Shown: positions 47,696-56,175 of the stretch, piece by piece
Position numbering within the stretch: position 1 is the first letter of the stretch
Layout of the letters: each line of letters starts with the position of its first letter
Source: WHSW01 sp963846165
GTDB lineage: Bacteria > Actinomycetota > Thermoleophilia > Solirubrobacterales > 70-9
Length of the DNA: 64,000 nt
Reading direction: 5' to 3'
NCBI GenBank assembly: GCA_963846165.1
Contig: CAWJUU010000005.1
Coordinates: 868,001-932,000 of the forward strand
Notes under the pieces: model-generated
The model's database searches: none
What the model was told of the DNA's origin: nothing
Seen by the model: the letters and a program-made list of their open reading frames with translations, nothing else
Translations under genes and position numbers: made by a program

Positions 47696-48205
47696 CTATG
47701 CGGTGCTCTCCTTGGCCGCCGCGTCAATCTCGCGCTTGAGTTCCTCGGCGTCGGCATCGATCTGCTTCTCGATCAGCTTGTTGGCGCGTGTGATCGCCCG
47801 CTCAAGCTGTTCTTCGATCCTCGACTCCCCAAGCACGATCACCGCCGCGGTGCCCTGCTCCAGCTCGTCGCCAAGCTCCTTGAGGTCGCCGCGCGAGACG
47901 CCGCCGGAGAGGTGACCGATCAGCCCGCCGGCGCCAGCGCCGACGATCGCGCTGCCGATCAGCGCGGGCGGGAACAGGATTCCGACCAGTGCACCAACCC
48001 CGGCCCCGGTCCAAGCGCCGTGCTGGGTTGGCTTCTCGGTCTTCGTCACGTGGACCTTGCCCTCCGCGTCCTTGTAGATCACCGCCGAGTCAAAGGTGCC
48101 GATCGCGCCTGCGGCGTGGAGGTCAAACACGGCCTCGTAGTCCGCCTCGGCGTCGGCAAGGTCGTCATAGATCGCGGCGTAGAGGAATACGGGTCTGTCT
48201 GCCAT
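47696..48205 (-). CDS. DUF1269-like membrane protein
   Basis: The 169-residue protein starts MADRPVFLYAAIYDDLADAE and has an N-terminal alpha/beta part. A glycine-rich hydrophobic stretch at about residues 70-98 (GVGALVGILFPPALIGSAIV) follows, then a charged helical tail (EEQLERAITRANKLIEKQID). The layout is that of DUF1269, a family of unknown function often linked with stress. The first ORF Met upstream was rejected because that part belongs to the integrase remnant. Confidence 0.82.
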   Translation of the reverse strand: MADRPVFLYAAIYDDLADAEADYEAVFDLHAAGAIGTFDSAVIYKDAEGKVHVTKTEKPTQHGAWTGAGVGALVGILFPPALIGSAIVGAGAGGLIGHLSGGVSRGDLKELGDELEQGTAAVIVLGESRIEEQLERAITRANKLIEKQIDADAEELKREIDAAAKESTA

Positions 48206-48418
48206 TTGGATTCCTTCCGGGGTTGGGGTTGTCGACTCCGCCTTGGCCCCTATTGGGCGTTTGAGATTGCGTCGCAAAGATCGGTGAGCGCCGCTTGGGC
48301 CTCGGCGGGCCCCCACGATCAGTCGCGGGTTCTCCCACCCTACTCCGCACTCCCCTATAGCAAGCCGAAATTTGGCGGTACGCCGTCCCGGTCGGCCTGG
48401 CCGCCCAACACAAAGTGT

Positions 48419-48437
48419 CGCTTTCCATGCCAAGCGG
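48419..48437. repeat. Palindromic repeat A copy
   Basis: CGCTTTCCATGCCAAGCGG has the A consensus CGCTTTCCATGCAAAGCGG with one change. It is immediately beside the integrase remnant stop. Confidence 0.75.
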
Positions 48438-48752
48438 TTACGCCGTCGAGACGGATCGATATCGGTCCGGGCGGTCCGAGCGGCCGAAGGCGGCAGCGAC
48501 CATCTCCGCCTCGCGCTCGCTCGGCGCGTAATCGGCGTAGCGATGGGTCGTCGCGATATCGCGATGGCCCATCCATTCCTGAAGGGTGCGCATCGGCACC
48601 CCCCTGCCGCTGCCATCGGGGTGCCGAATGTACGGCGCAGGTCGTGGAAGCGATGGGGTTGTCGAGCTTCGCCGCCTTCAGCGCCGCGCGCTCCCGATGG
48701 CGGTGGACCGGGCCGAATCAGCCCGAGCCGGCGCGGATGCTCGGGTGGCTCT
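48438..48752 (-). pseudogene. Tyrosine recombinase C-terminal remnant 1
   Basis: Catalytic segments are readable in shifting frames: AALKAAKLDNP, then HRFHDLRRTFGTPMAAAG (HxxR box), then MRTLQEWMGHRDIATTHRYA with the GH box and the active-site Tyr. The tail is DYAPSEREAEMVAAAFGRSD. At least two frame changes and the lack of the N-terminal half mark a dead integrase. It lies 840 bp from att-like site 1, consistent with an element integrated at tRNA-Pro. Confidence 0.8.
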
Positions 48753-48753
48753 A

Positions 48754-49011
48754 GTGCTGCGCGCCTGCCTCGGCTGCGGCCGGCTGATCGAGGCCGGCAG
48801 CCGCTGCCCCGGACGCCAGCTCCGGCACCCTCGCGGTAGACGCTGGCGGGCGACCCGCCGCGCCGTCTTCGCCCGCTACGGCGGCACCTGCGTCCATTGC
48901 GGGGCACCCGCCACCGACGTCGACCATCTGATCCCGATCGCCGACGGTGGCGGCGATGCGCTGGCCAACCTGCGGCCCGCGTGCGCGCGCTGCAACCGGG
49001 GTAGGCGCTAA
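48754..49011 (+). CDS. HNH endonuclease
   Basis: The C-terminal part has CVHCGAPATDVDHLIPIADG and LANLRPACARCNRG, the complete HNH fold with two zinc Cys pairs and the catalytic DH. The N-terminus, LRACLGCGRLIEAGSRCP, adds another cysteine set, as in phage-type HNH proteins. The GTG start at 48754 gives 85 residues; another GTG is 9 bp upstream. It overlaps nothing but abuts the integrase remnant, typical of phage or integrative-element cargo. Confidence 0.85.
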   Translation: MLRACLGCGRLIEAGSRCPGRQLRHPRGRRWRATRRAVFARYGGTCVHCGAPATDVDHLIPIADGGGDALANLRPACARCNRGRR

Positions 49012-49073
49012 CAAGCCACTCGTACCGCTGCGCGGCGACCCCGGCGCTCTGCCGGGGCTCGCCGGTCGCCCAG

Positions 49074-50225
49074 TCATGTCGTCGCTACCTGCGGACCCGG
49101 CTCGCCGGGGGCCGATCCGGCCTCGGCCCGCGCAGCGGCGAGATCGCCCGAGATTCGCACCACGGCTGAGGTCAGCGGGGCGGCCAAGATAAGGCCGATC
49201 GTCCCGAACAGCGCGCCGCCGGCGATCGTCACGATCAGGACCGCGAGCGGGTGGATGCCGAGAGCGGCCCCCATCGCCAGCGGCTGGACGACCTGCTGCA
49301 GGACGCTGTTGGCGAGCAACTGGACGACGATCATCCCAGCGGCCGCGTCCGTTCCGGCGCCGCCCAGCGCCACCAGGACCGAGAAGATGGCCGCGCCCCA
49401 GGCTCCGATGTAGGGGATGTAGCCGCCGAGGAACGTGACCGCAGCAATCGTGCCAATGAGCGGTACCCCGAGCGCCCATGCGCCCAGCCCGACCACGATC
49501 GCATTGAAGGCGCCGACGATCGAGACCCCGAGGAAGTAGCCGCGCAGCGAACCGAGGACCCGTCGGCTGATCGTCTGGGCGACCGGCTTCGGGACCCCGC
49601 TGTGGTCCTCGACCCAGGCCCGGATCGTCGGTCCATCCTTGAGCAGGAAGATGAGACTGAGCGCGGTCATAGCAAAGAAGAAGACGGCCGAGGAGAGCTT
49701 GCTGAGGCCGCCGACGACGCCGTCCAGCAGCGCCGAGACGCTGTCGCTGGTCGCGGAGCTCGCGTGCTGCGTGGCTTCCTGCGAGCGGGAGGGGTCAACG
49801 CCGAGGTCGGTGAGCCAGCCGGCGATCGTGTCCTTGGCGTCGGCAAGGCGCGCGGTCACATCGCCGGTCTCGCCGGTGATCCCGCCAACGACCACGAGCA
49901 CGACCCCGACGCCGAGGGCAATGAGCGCGACCATCAGCAGGGCTGAGCCGATGCCGCGCGGGACTCCGTGCGTCGCCAACCAAGCGAGGAGGGGCGAGGC
50001 GACGGCGGCGACGATCCCCGCCGTCAGCACCGGAAGCACGATCACGTACGTCAGCGAGAGCAGCCAGATGGTGCCCACCAGGAACAGCGCAATGCCGACC
50101 ATCAGCCAGGACGTCTGGCCAAGGCCGCGCAGCCAGTCCGGGACCGCAAACACCCCGCTCAACTCGCTCGGGTCGATCTCGATCTGATCGTCGGTTGCGG
50201 AACTGGGCTCGCTGTTGGGCTGCAT
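49074..50225 (-). CDS. AI-2E-family (TqsA/PerM-like) membrane transporter
   Basis: The 383-residue protein has seven to eight helices. The N-terminal pair includes SWLMVGIALFLVGTIWLLS. A middle soluble segment (about residues 120-175) follows, then LRGYFLGVSIVGAFNAIVVG, TFLGGYIPYIGAWGAAIFSV and LQQVVQPLAMGAALGIHPLA, all characteristic of this family. Members export small signals or act as Na+/H+ antiporters; the substrate here is not known. It is cargo in the tRNA-Pro island. Confidence 0.92.
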   Translation of the reverse strand: MQPNSEPSSATDDQIEIDPSELSGVFAVPDWLRGLGQTSWLMVGIALFLVGTIWLLSLTYVIVLPVLTAGIVAAVASPLLAWLATHGVPRGIGSALLMVALIALGVGVVLVVVGGITGETGDVTARLADAKDTIAGWLTDLGVDPSRSQEATQHASSATSDSVSALLDGVVGGLSKLSSAVFFFAMTALSLIFLLKDGPTIRAWVEDHSGVPKPVAQTISRRVLGSLRGYFLGVSIVGAFNAIVVGLGAWALGVPLIGTIAAVTFLGGYIPYIGAWGAAIFSVLVALGGAGTDAAAGMIVVQLLANSVLQQVVQPLAMGAALGIHPLAVLIVTIAGGALFGTIGLILAAPLTSAVVRISGDLAAARAEAGSAPGEPGPQVATT

Positions 50226-50415
50226 GTAGGCGTCCTCCCCCTTGGGTTGCGAGGCCCTGTTCGCGACCCAAGGTCGGAGTCCACCTCTGCAACGAACGGT
50301 GCGAGGGAGCCGCGCGCGCGCTGGCGCTCCCTCCCCATCGCGTTGCGCGCGCCGGTCGCTGCGGGGATGTCCGGTCGGGCCAGCTCTAAAGAATCCGGCC
50401 CGGGAACCTCTTCGC

Positions 50416-50871
50416 TCAGCCCGCCTGGCGGCGCTCTCGACGGGCGCGCAGACGGTCTCGTGCGCCCCCGCCCTCGGCCTTCTGCTCGATGTATTTCTCC
50501 GCGACCGAAGTCAGCAAGGCGACGAGCACGCCGAATCCGGTGAGGATGTAGAAGATCGTGAAGATCTGCGTTCCATCGCTGGTCGGCGTGAGGTCTCCGT
50601 AGCCGACAGTCGTCAGCGTCACGATGCAGAAGTAGAGGGCCTCGATGACGGTCCAGTCCTCGAAGCGCCAGTAGAAGAGCGTCCCCGTGAGCACCAGGGC
50701 GCCCGCGACAACGGGCAGCGCCTTCGTTTCGGGATCGCGCCAGACACCAGCGACCGCCCGCGCAAGACCGCGGAATGCAAGTAGGAGCGGGAGCACGGGA
50801 CTCCGGTCTTCGCCAGGTCTACCCGCTTTCCTGCCACTGGGCGTCGTCTGCCGGGGGGTTGCGCTTTCCAC
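50416..50871 (-). CDS. Two-TM potassium channel
   Basis: The 151-residue protein has a first helix, ALPVVAGALVLTGTLFYWRF, a pore region with the K+ selectivity filter TVGYGD (in IVTLTTVGYGDLTPTSDG), and a second helix, FTIFYILTGFGVLVALLTSV. A basic, coiled tail (EKYIEQKAEGGGARDRLRAR) is cytoplasmic. There is no RCK domain. Such minimal channels form tetramers. It follows the transporter on the same strand after a 190-bp gap. Confidence 0.92.
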   Translation of the reverse strand: MESATPRQTTPSGRKAGRPGEDRSPVLPLLLAFRGLARAVAGVWRDPETKALPVVAGALVLTGTLFYWRFEDWTVIEALYFCIVTLTTVGYGDLTPTSDGTQIFTIFYILTGFGVLVALLTSVAEKYIEQKAEGGGARDRLRARRERRQAG

Positions 50872-50888
50872 GCACCGCGCGGCAACGG

Positions 50889-51176
50889 CTAGTTGTTCTT
50901 CGCCTGCTCGGCCGCTGCCGCCGCGAGCGGGCGTCCATCAGGCCCATCAGGACGTCGTGGCCGCTCGGGTCGATCCGCCAGACGCCGATCCTCGCCGTGT
51001 TTCGGGATCGGCGCGGTCAGGTCGACGTCGCCGCCGTCCAGGCCGGTGAAGCTCGCGTAGCGCTCGATCACGGCCACCGGCTCGCCCTGCTCGGTCTCGG
51101 CCCACTGCCAGGGCTTGACGCCGGCGAGCGGCGGGAACAGCTCCAGCACGCGGTCGGTTAGTTCCTGTTGGGTCAT
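50889..51176 (-). CDS. Hypothetical protein, probably frameshifted
   Basis: The start MTQQELTDRVLELFPPLAGV and YASFTGLDGGDVDLTA look like real protein. After residue 60 the frame becomes rich in Arg and Pro. In the next frame the same DNA reads ARIGVWRIDPSGHDVLMGLM, which is more protein-like, so a frame change near 50995 is likely. I recognise no family. Confidence 0.5.
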   Translation of the reverse strand: MTQQELTDRVLELFPPLAGVKPWQWAETEQGEPVAVIERYASFTGLDGGDVDLTAPIPKHGEDRRLADRPERPRRPDGPDGRPLAAAAAEQAKNN

Positions 51177-51394
51177 CGCTCCTCCTCTAGGTCGCGTAGG
51201 TCTCGGTGCAGGTCATCGACGAGTTGGCGGAGGTCGAGGGTCGACGCGCTCGTCGGCCAGGTGCGCGGCGTCGACGGCGAACTCGGTCAAGGGTCTGATC
51301 CTCGCGGTGTCGCCGGTCGTCTCCGACGTCGTCTTGGTCGGCATCACTCACGAGTCTGCGGCCTCGATCCGTCGGACTTTCCATTGCCGGCGCA

Positions 51395-51704
51395 CTACGC
51401 GATTCGCGACCGTGGCATCCGCTTGCCGGCCTTGGACTTTGTGTTGTGCCGCTCCCACCGCAGCGACGGCCGGTACTTGATCCCGAGCAACGTGGCGCAG
51501 TTGAGGCCAGAGGATCGCCTTGGGCTCGAACCGGAACACGCACTCATCGCCCCTGCGAAGGCGCTCGCCGCCGTGGTTGCAGCAGCACGCCCGGTTGACG
51601 ATCGTCAGGTAGTAGCGATCGGCGTACTTCGACCGCTGCTCTCGCTGGCGCTTGGCCTGAGCGATTCGGGCTTCGCGCTTCTTCTGTCTCGACTTGAAGC
51701 TCAT
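51395..51704 (-). CDS. Basic zinc-finger-like protein (one frameshift)
   Basis: The start MSFKSRQKKREARIAQAKRQ is strongly basic. NRACCCNHGGERLRRGDECV follows, then after a frame change near 51510 LNCATLLGIKYRPSLRWERH and a basic end. The cysteines (RACCCNHGG, DECV, LNCA) suggest zinc binding. Proteins of this kind occur in actinobacterial mobile elements; I assign no function. It is about 102 residues after repair. Confidence 0.65.
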
Positions 51705-52166
51705 CTGGCTTCTCCTTCGGGCACGTGTAGCTGCCCTTACCGGGTGTTCGAATGCGATCAGCGTCGCCGCTGAGCAGGTTGGACTACTCCCGCTCGCTCT
51801 CCGTTCCCTACGGCCGAGTGGCCGGGTATCGCGCCTTCGGTGTCTGAGCTGGCCGACCGAATCCGGTCTCGACCGCCGGTGCCTCATCGGTGATCTGCCT
51901 GATCGTGCACCTGCTGGTCCATGGCACCCACGGGGCTTGTGCGGCTGCTGAGTCCCGTGCTACCGGGCGTGCGCCGGCTAGGCGATCGGGCCTCCCGTGT
52001 GGCAGCCGGCGGCGTTCCAAGTGGCAGCCGTGTGGCCCGTTCGGTCACCTGCGCCGCAGCTCAGTCGTGGACGCGTGCACCCCCTGCACCCCGTTGCATG
52101 GCACCGGACGGGGGCTTCGCAGGGAGGAATGTGCACCATTCACCCTGTTGCACCCCCGCCGGTACC
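51705..52166. other. Gene-poor stretch before att-like site 2
   Basis: I see no supported gene in these 460 bases. The open frames on both strands are short and non-conserved. Its right end leads directly into the second tRNA-Pro 3'-end copy, so it is probably the outer end of the older integrated element. Confidence 0.5.
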
Positions 52167-52192
52167 AATCGGGGCGCCCGGATTTGAACCGG
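52167..52192 (-). other. tRNA-Pro 3'-end copy, att-like site 2
   Basis: The same 26 bases as the intact tRNA-Pro 3' part and site 1, in the same orientation. It is followed by ATATACGGG, as at site 1, and by a loosely similar stretch with GCTCCCGC. An integrase C-terminal end begins 54 bp away. Confidence 0.87.
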
Positions 52193-52246
52193 ATATACGG
52201 GATGCGCCCAGATGCGCTCCCGCGGATTCAAGCCGTTTAGGGCATC

Positions 52247-52356
52247 TCAGGTCATCTGGGGTTCGCTCAAATTGGACCCACGAATGGACCCACGGCCAAA
52301 CGCGGCGGCGATCACCTCGGCTTCGTGCTCGCTCGGCCGGTCGCCCCTACTGGTTG
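52247..52356 (-). pseudogene. Tyrosine recombinase C-terminal remnant 2
   Basis: The end of an integrase is readable: RPSEHEAEVIAAAFGRGSIR, then GSNLSEPQMT and a stop at 52247. It parallels remnant 1 (APSEREAEMVAAAFGRSD). Everything upstream, including the active-site Tyr, is missing and replaced by repeat B and a SnoaL-like gene. The position right beside att-like site 2 is the normal place for an integrase. Confidence 0.75.
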
Positions 52357-52374
52357 CGCTTCTCGTCCTAAGCG
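52357..52374. repeat. Palindromic repeat B copy
   Basis: CGCTTCTCGTCCTAAGCG, stem CGCTT/AAGCG, directly beside the stop codon of the SnoaL-like gene. It could serve as that gene's terminator or mark a cassette edge. Confidence 0.75.
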
Positions 52375-52782
52375 CTACTCCGACAGCCCGGCGGCTTCGA
52401 GGGCTTCCTTGGGGTCGAGATACTCGCGGACCCGAATCACCTTGCCACTCTTGAACTCCACGATCCAAGCGATTGCCGATTCGGTGATAGCGCCGCTCTC
52501 CTTGCCGCGTGCCCGGAGGTGACCGATGGCGACGACTCGCTCGCCAAGGTCCCGGATCTCCGATGGCTCTGCCTGGATTTCCGAGAAAGCTTCTTCCCCG
52601 TCTCGGATTCCCTCGCGGACGCCCTGGTGCCCCCGGTACACGGTGGCTTCCCCGCCGAGCTGAACCTGCAACCAGGGGTACCACTCGATCTCAGCGTGGA
52701 GTTCGTCCAGCATCGCTCCCACGTCGCGGCGGTTGTAGGCGTCCGCCACGCGCCGAACGACCTCGACGTTCTCCTTCGACAT
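52375..52782 (-). CDS. SnoaL-like (NTF2-fold) protein 1
   Basis: The 135-residue protein starts MSKENVEVVRRVADAYNRRD and has the NTF2-like cone fold: LDELHAEIEWYPWLQVQLGG, VYRGHQGVREGIRDGEEAF and a C-terminal LDPKEALEAAGLSE. These proteins are greatly expanded in Thermoleophilia; activities vary and the substrate is unknown. It is 3 bp downstream of a paralogue, and a hairpin repeat B follows at once. It is intact. Confidence 0.88.
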   Translation of the reverse strand: MSKENVEVVRRVADAYNRRDVGAMLDELHAEIEWYPWLQVQLGGEATVYRGHQGVREGIRDGEEAFSEIQAEPSEIRDLGERVVAIGHLRARGKESGAITESAIAWIVEFKSGKVIRVREYLDPKEALEAAGLSE

Positions 52783-52785
52783 CGC

Positions 52786-53187
52786 CTACTCCGGCAGCCC
52801 GGCGGCTTCGAGGGCTTCCCGTTGTTTGCTGAAACTCCGAAATCGAACGTTTTGCCCCTCGCGCACCGCAGCGATCCATGCCGCTGCCTCGTCGAGGGTG
52901 ATGCCGCTCCCCGAAGCATGCGCGAAGGTTCGCCCCAGCACAAGGACCTGCCCTCCGAGGTCGCGGAACTCCTCGGGCTCTATGCGGAACTCCGTCCAAG
53001 CCGCGTCGATGTCGGCCCAGAACTGCCTGTTGCCATTCAGTCCGCGGTAGACGACTCCCTCCGGCCCCCCGACGATGGCGGGTCGAATTTCCACCTTGGG
53101 ATGGAGGACCCTGGCTGCGACGTCGACGTCCCTATCGGCGAACGCCGCGAACAGGGACTTGACCACCTCTACGTTCTCTTGCGACAT
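52786..53187 (-). CDS. SnoaL-like (NTF2-fold) protein 2
   Basis: The 133-residue paralogue of the previous gene starts MSQENVEVVKSLFAAFADRD. VVYRGLNGNRQFWADIDAAW and the end KQREALEAAGLPE match the family. The last 30 bases are nearly identical to those of the neighbouring paralogue, suggesting recent duplication or conversion. The two form a probable two-gene unit. No catalytic set can be assigned. Confidence 0.88.
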   Translation of the reverse strand: MSQENVEVVKSLFAAFADRDVDVAARVLHPKVEIRPAIVGGPEGVVYRGLNGNRQFWADIDAAWTEFRIEPEEFRDLGGQVLVLGRTFAHASGSGITLDEAAAWIAAVREGQNVRFRSFSKQREALEAAGLPE

Positions 53188-53247
53188 CGCCCCGCAGTAT
53201 CTCGCGCCGTGGCGGAGTACCGCGTCCCGTGCAAAGTGGGGCGATGC

Positions 53248-53265
53248 CGCTTCTCGTCCAAAGCG
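53248..53265. repeat. Palindromic repeat B copy, with degenerate A just before
   Basis: CGCTTCTCGTCCAAAGCG. A degenerate A half (CGTGCAAAGTGGG) ends a few bases upstream, so this is an A-B composite like the one at 57774-57818. Confidence 0.7.
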
Positions 53266-53407
53266 CTATTTGCGGCGAGTCAGAAAATGCGGCGACGCCA
53301 GGCTCGGAGGCTGAGGAGTACGCTTGGCACAGCTGCCTAAGGGCTCTCGCGTCCTTTCTCCCCTTCTGAGCGGTGCTCTACGAGACAGGACGAGGAAGAG
53401 GTCGGCC

Positions 53408-54067
53408 ATGGCCGACTCCAACGCCGCCGAATCCTCTGTCCCTGCGGAGGCCAGCGGTCAGGTCATCCTGGTCCTGCGCAACTTGCTCGCGGAGCGTTAC
53501 CCCGATCTTGGCCGTCACGTCAACACCGTCGCTCGCCTGTGCGAACGCGTCGCGCCCGAGGTCGGGCTTCTCGACGAGGAGAACGAAGCGCTCGTCCAGG
53601 CGGCGTTCGTTCACGACATCGGCAAGCTTTCGCTTCCCGAATCGATCCTGGCCAAGCCGGACTCGCTAAACGAAGACGAATGGAGGCTGACGCGCCAACA
53701 CCCGCTTGTGGGTGCGCAGATCCTCCTGGCAGCCGGACTCCGTGGGAGGGTCATTGACTTCGTTCGCTCGAGTCACGAACGCATCGACGGCACCGGTTAT
53801 CCCGATGGTCTCGCGGGCGAGGAGATTCCGCTCGGCGCCCGGATCATTGCCGTGTGCGACGCCTACGACGCGATGATTTCGCCTCGCCCTCAAAGACCGA
53901 CGCCGATGACGAGCGAGGCCGCGTCGCTGGAGCTGATGCGCGCAGCGGGCACCCGGTTCGACATCGCCGTGGTCGATGTCGTGTGTCGGCTGCTCCTACA
54001 CCCGAGCGCGCCCGATCTAGGGCTAACGCGGGAGGCTCAGCTCGCGGTTGCCAACCAAGAGGGCTAG
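53408..54067 (+). CDS. HD-GYP-domain protein
   Basis: HD-GYP domains hydrolyse cyclic di-GMP. The 219-residue protein is almost only the domain: RHVNTVARLCERVAPEVGLL, FVHDIGKLSLPESILAKPD (HD and metal site), LTRQHPLVGAQIL, SHERIDGTGYPDGLAGEEIP (GYP motif) and ARIIAVCDAYDAM. The N-terminal sensor part is short and no response-regulator receiver is present. The start was chosen at MADSNAAESS, because it follows GAGGAAGAGGT. It lies within the tRNA-Pro island. Confidence 0.9.
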   Translation: MADSNAAESSVPAEASGQVILVLRNLLAERYPDLGRHVNTVARLCERVAPEVGLLDEENEALVQAAFVHDIGKLSLPESILAKPDSLNEDEWRLTRQHPLVGAQILLAAGLRGRVIDFVRSSHERIDGTGYPDGLAGEEIPLGARIIAVCDAYDAMISPRPQRPTPMTSEAASLELMRAAGTRFDIAVVDVVCRLLLHPSAPDLGLTREAQLAVANQEG

Positions 54068-54364
54068 GAGGACTGGGGACACCGACGAATCGCTTAGGCG
54101 AGCCGTGCCCAGTCACAGCCAATCGCGGCGAGGGCCCCGACTTGCCTCACGCACCCAACGCTGGCGCCGAGGCCGCTCGCCGCACACCCGCAACCCCCAA
54201 GGCTGAAGGTCGGTCAGCTCGGGGGACTGCTGGCTCGAATCGTAACTCCGATCGGCCTGCGTCAGACCCGCCGCTGCCCGGTAGATACGCAGCGGTGAAG
54301 AGGTCATCCCGACCCCCTCGCACTCGGGACGCGGCCTGCCCGTCGAACGTGCCGCCGAGGGTCT
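54068..54364. other. Stretch without supported gene
   Basis: The roughly 300 bases after the HD-GYP gene hold only short arginine- and proline-rich frames on both strands. I see no gene, repeat or hairpin that stands out. Confidence 0.4.
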
Positions 54365-54758
54365 AGACCCGGCGGCTCAGGTTCGCCGTCGTCGCCGCTG
54401 GCGCCGCCGCCCATAGAAGCGGTCGTCGAGCGACGCGATCCGCGAGTCCGGGTCGGGGCAGTGCGGCCAGCTCGGGCGCGCGGTCGTCTCGTCGTCGAGA
54501 CCGCGACGCCGCGAAGATGCGCGGCGCGCAGCCTTTGCATCTCGGGCGGCTGATCGCGAGACCTATGCACCCACGAACATAGCTCGCCCGCTCGCGGCAA
54601 TAGGCCCGCTGATCGTCCGAGGCTAGGTCGTCGAGGATGATGCCGTTCGCCATGAGGAGCTGGTCGAAGTAGACGGCCGCGGCGGCGCTCAGATGCGGAC
54701 GGAAGCCGATTTGGAAGGGCAGAGTGAAGACATGTCGGTTTCTGTGAAGACAGGCCAT
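54363..54758 (-). CDS. Doubtful hypothetical protein
   Basis: The stretch PHLSAAAAVYFDQLLMANGI and LASDDQRAYCRERASYVRGC look like real helical protein. The C-terminal half becomes arginine- and alanine-rich, as shadow frames do here, so a frame change may lie near 54560. The DNA upstream (54690-54840) is noticeably AT-richer than the window. I recognise no family. Confidence 0.3.
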   Translation of the reverse strand: MACLHRNRHVFTLPFQIGFRPHLSAAAAVYFDQLLMANGIILDDLASDDQRAYCRERASYVRGCIGLAISRPRCKGCAPRIFAASRSRRRDDRAPELAALPRPGLADRVARRPLLWAAAPAATTANLSRRV

Positions 54759-54886
54759 TCCATTTCAGTATCCACACCAAACCCCAGCGTGTCAACCCCT
54801 AATTTCCCTGCATATCATGCATTTCTGATGCGCTTTACATACCTGATGCACCGTCGCGGGCGGGGCCTGCGAACTCGGGTTTCGGC

Positions 54887-55180
54887 TTAGCGCAGAGCGG
54901 GGGGAATGACGGTCGCGTAAGACCCGCTGCTGGCGGTGATCGCCGCGAAGTTGGACTGGATCGAGATGATCGGCGTCCCGTCTGGCGATCTCAGCGAGTC
55001 CAGCGACTCCAAATGCACAGCGTAGGTCGGCGACTGCTGCTGCTCAGCCGAGATCGGGCCTACGTGCGTGGCCGTTGGTACTGCACCGGCTGCAGCTAAG
55101 ACCCCGGCGGCAACCGCCGTCCCAGACGGCGCAGCACGTAGCGCAAGCTCAGACTTCGCTGAGGGGTCTCGCGGGGTCAT
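54887..55180 (-). CDS. Hypothetical protein, possibly exported
   Basis: From the ATG at 55180 the product is 97 residues, MTPRDPSAKSELALRAAPSG, with a weakly hydrophobic stretch (TAVAAGVLAAAGAVPTATHV). A polar end follows, with IISIQSNFAAITASSGSYAT. It could be a short secreted or phage-derived protein. No family is recognised, and it lies close to the tRNA-Pro junction of the younger element. Confidence 0.4.
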   Translation of the reverse strand: MTPRDPSAKSELALRAAPSGTAVAAGVLAAAGAVPTATHVGPISAEQQQSPTYAVHLESLDSLRSPDGTPIISIQSNFAAITASSGSYATVIPPALR

Positions 55181-55282
55181 TGACCCAGAGCTTACGGACG
55201 GCCCCGGCATCCGCCCGCCGCCGGACGTTGGCGTATCCGATAACGGACCCATATTGGACCCACCGGCCGATCCTGAAACGAC

Positions 55283-55308
55283 AAAACCCGCTTCGCTGAG
55301 CGGGTTTT
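55283..55308 (-). terminator. Rho-independent terminator of tRNA-Pro
   Basis: AAAACCCGCT, a six-base loop and AGCGGGTTTT form a 10-bp stem a few bases after the tRNA 3' end. On the minus strand the stem is followed by a T run, as expected for termination. Confidence 0.85.
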
Positions 55309-55314
55309 GCCAAA

Positions 55315-55388
55315 TCGGGGCGCCCGGATTTGAACCGGGGACCTCACCGACCCGAACGGTGCGCGCTACCAGGCTGCGCCACGCCCCG
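55315..55388 (-). tRNA. tRNA-Pro (anticodon CGG)
   Basis: The acceptor arms CGGGGCG and CGCCCCG pair fully. The T arm is CCCGGTTCAAATCCGGG, and the anticodon loop TTCGGGT gives CGG. Length is 74 with the discriminator A; no CCA is encoded. Two further copies of its 3' part, at 47.58 and 52.17 kb, mark it as an integration site. Confidence 0.93.
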
Positions 55389-55425
55389 AGGGGCCGCAGT
55401 ATTGCGCAACGCCATACTCAGCGGG

Positions 55426-56136
55426 ATGCCAGAACGAGAGCAGTCGGGGGCCCGTCCGCCGCTGATCGGGGTCGCGATTACGCTTGCCGGGATCGCCCTG
55501 CTGGCGATCGGCGTCTGGGCGATCGAGCCGCTGCGCACCGGGATTTCCGACGCGGTCACGGGCGACACCGGGGCGTTGCGCGAGGAGATCAACGACCTCG
55601 GCTTCGGCGGCGTGCTGATCGCACTCGCACTCGCGCTCGCACACGCGGTGATCTGGTATCCGGCCGAGATCCTCGACGCCGCGATCGGCTACGTCTACGG
55701 CTTCTGGGCCGGGCTGGCGCTGGCGATGCTCGGCTGGTTGATCAACGCGGTCGTCGCCTACTGGATCGGTCGCCACGCGGCGAGGCCGGCGCTGTGGAAA
55801 GTCGTCGGCCATGACCGCTTCGAGCGCCTCGAACGGGTTGCCGAGCGAGGAGGCGCCACCCTGATGCTCGGCATCCGCCTCGTCCCGGTGATCCCGTTCA
55901 GCCTCTTCTCGATGATCGCCGGGGCCGCCCACGTGCCGATGCCGCGCTTCCTCTGGACGACGCTGGTCGGCTATCTCCCGATCACGGCCCTGTTCGTCTA
56001 CCTCGGCAGCAGGCTCGAGGAGCTCTCGCCGACCGACCCGATCCTCTGGATCGGCGCCGCGGTGCTGATCGCATTGCTCTTCCTCACCCGCCGAATCCGG
56101 CAGATGATCAACGAGGTCCCCGAGGAGAGCCGGTAG
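55426..56136 (+). CDS. TVP38/DedA-type VTT-domain membrane protein
   Basis: The 236-residue protein has about five helices. The VTT (SNARE-associated) core includes YPAEILDAAIGYVYGFWAGL, LINAVVAYWIGRHAARP, LMLGIRLVPVIPFSLFSMIA and PRFLWTTLVGYLPITALFVY. The re-entrant loop residues (G-x-x-x-G-x-x-x-G type and the Arg-Pro loop) are kept. Such proteins move lipids across membranes. It is on the other side of the tRNA from the island and probably belongs to the core chromosome. Confidence 0.9.
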   Translation: MPEREQSGARPPLIGVAITLAGIALLAIGVWAIEPLRTGISDAVTGDTGALREEINDLGFGGVLIALALALAHAVIWYPAEILDAAIGYVYGFWAGLALAMLGWLINAVVAYWIGRHAARPALWKVVGHDRFERLERVAERGGATLMLGIRLVPVIPFSLFSMIAGAAHVPMPRFLWTTLVGYLPITALFVYLGSRLEELSPTDPILWIGAAVLIALLFLTRRIRQMINEVPEESR

Positions 56137-56175
56137 ATGCCCCTTCATCGCTTAGACGTGTGATCTCGAAAAGTT

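Noticed and set aside
49251..49946. A 231-codon plus-strand frame opposite the AI-2E transporter
   Set aside because: It is an antisense shadow rich in Asp/Arg, while the minus strand encodes a well-formed membrane protein.
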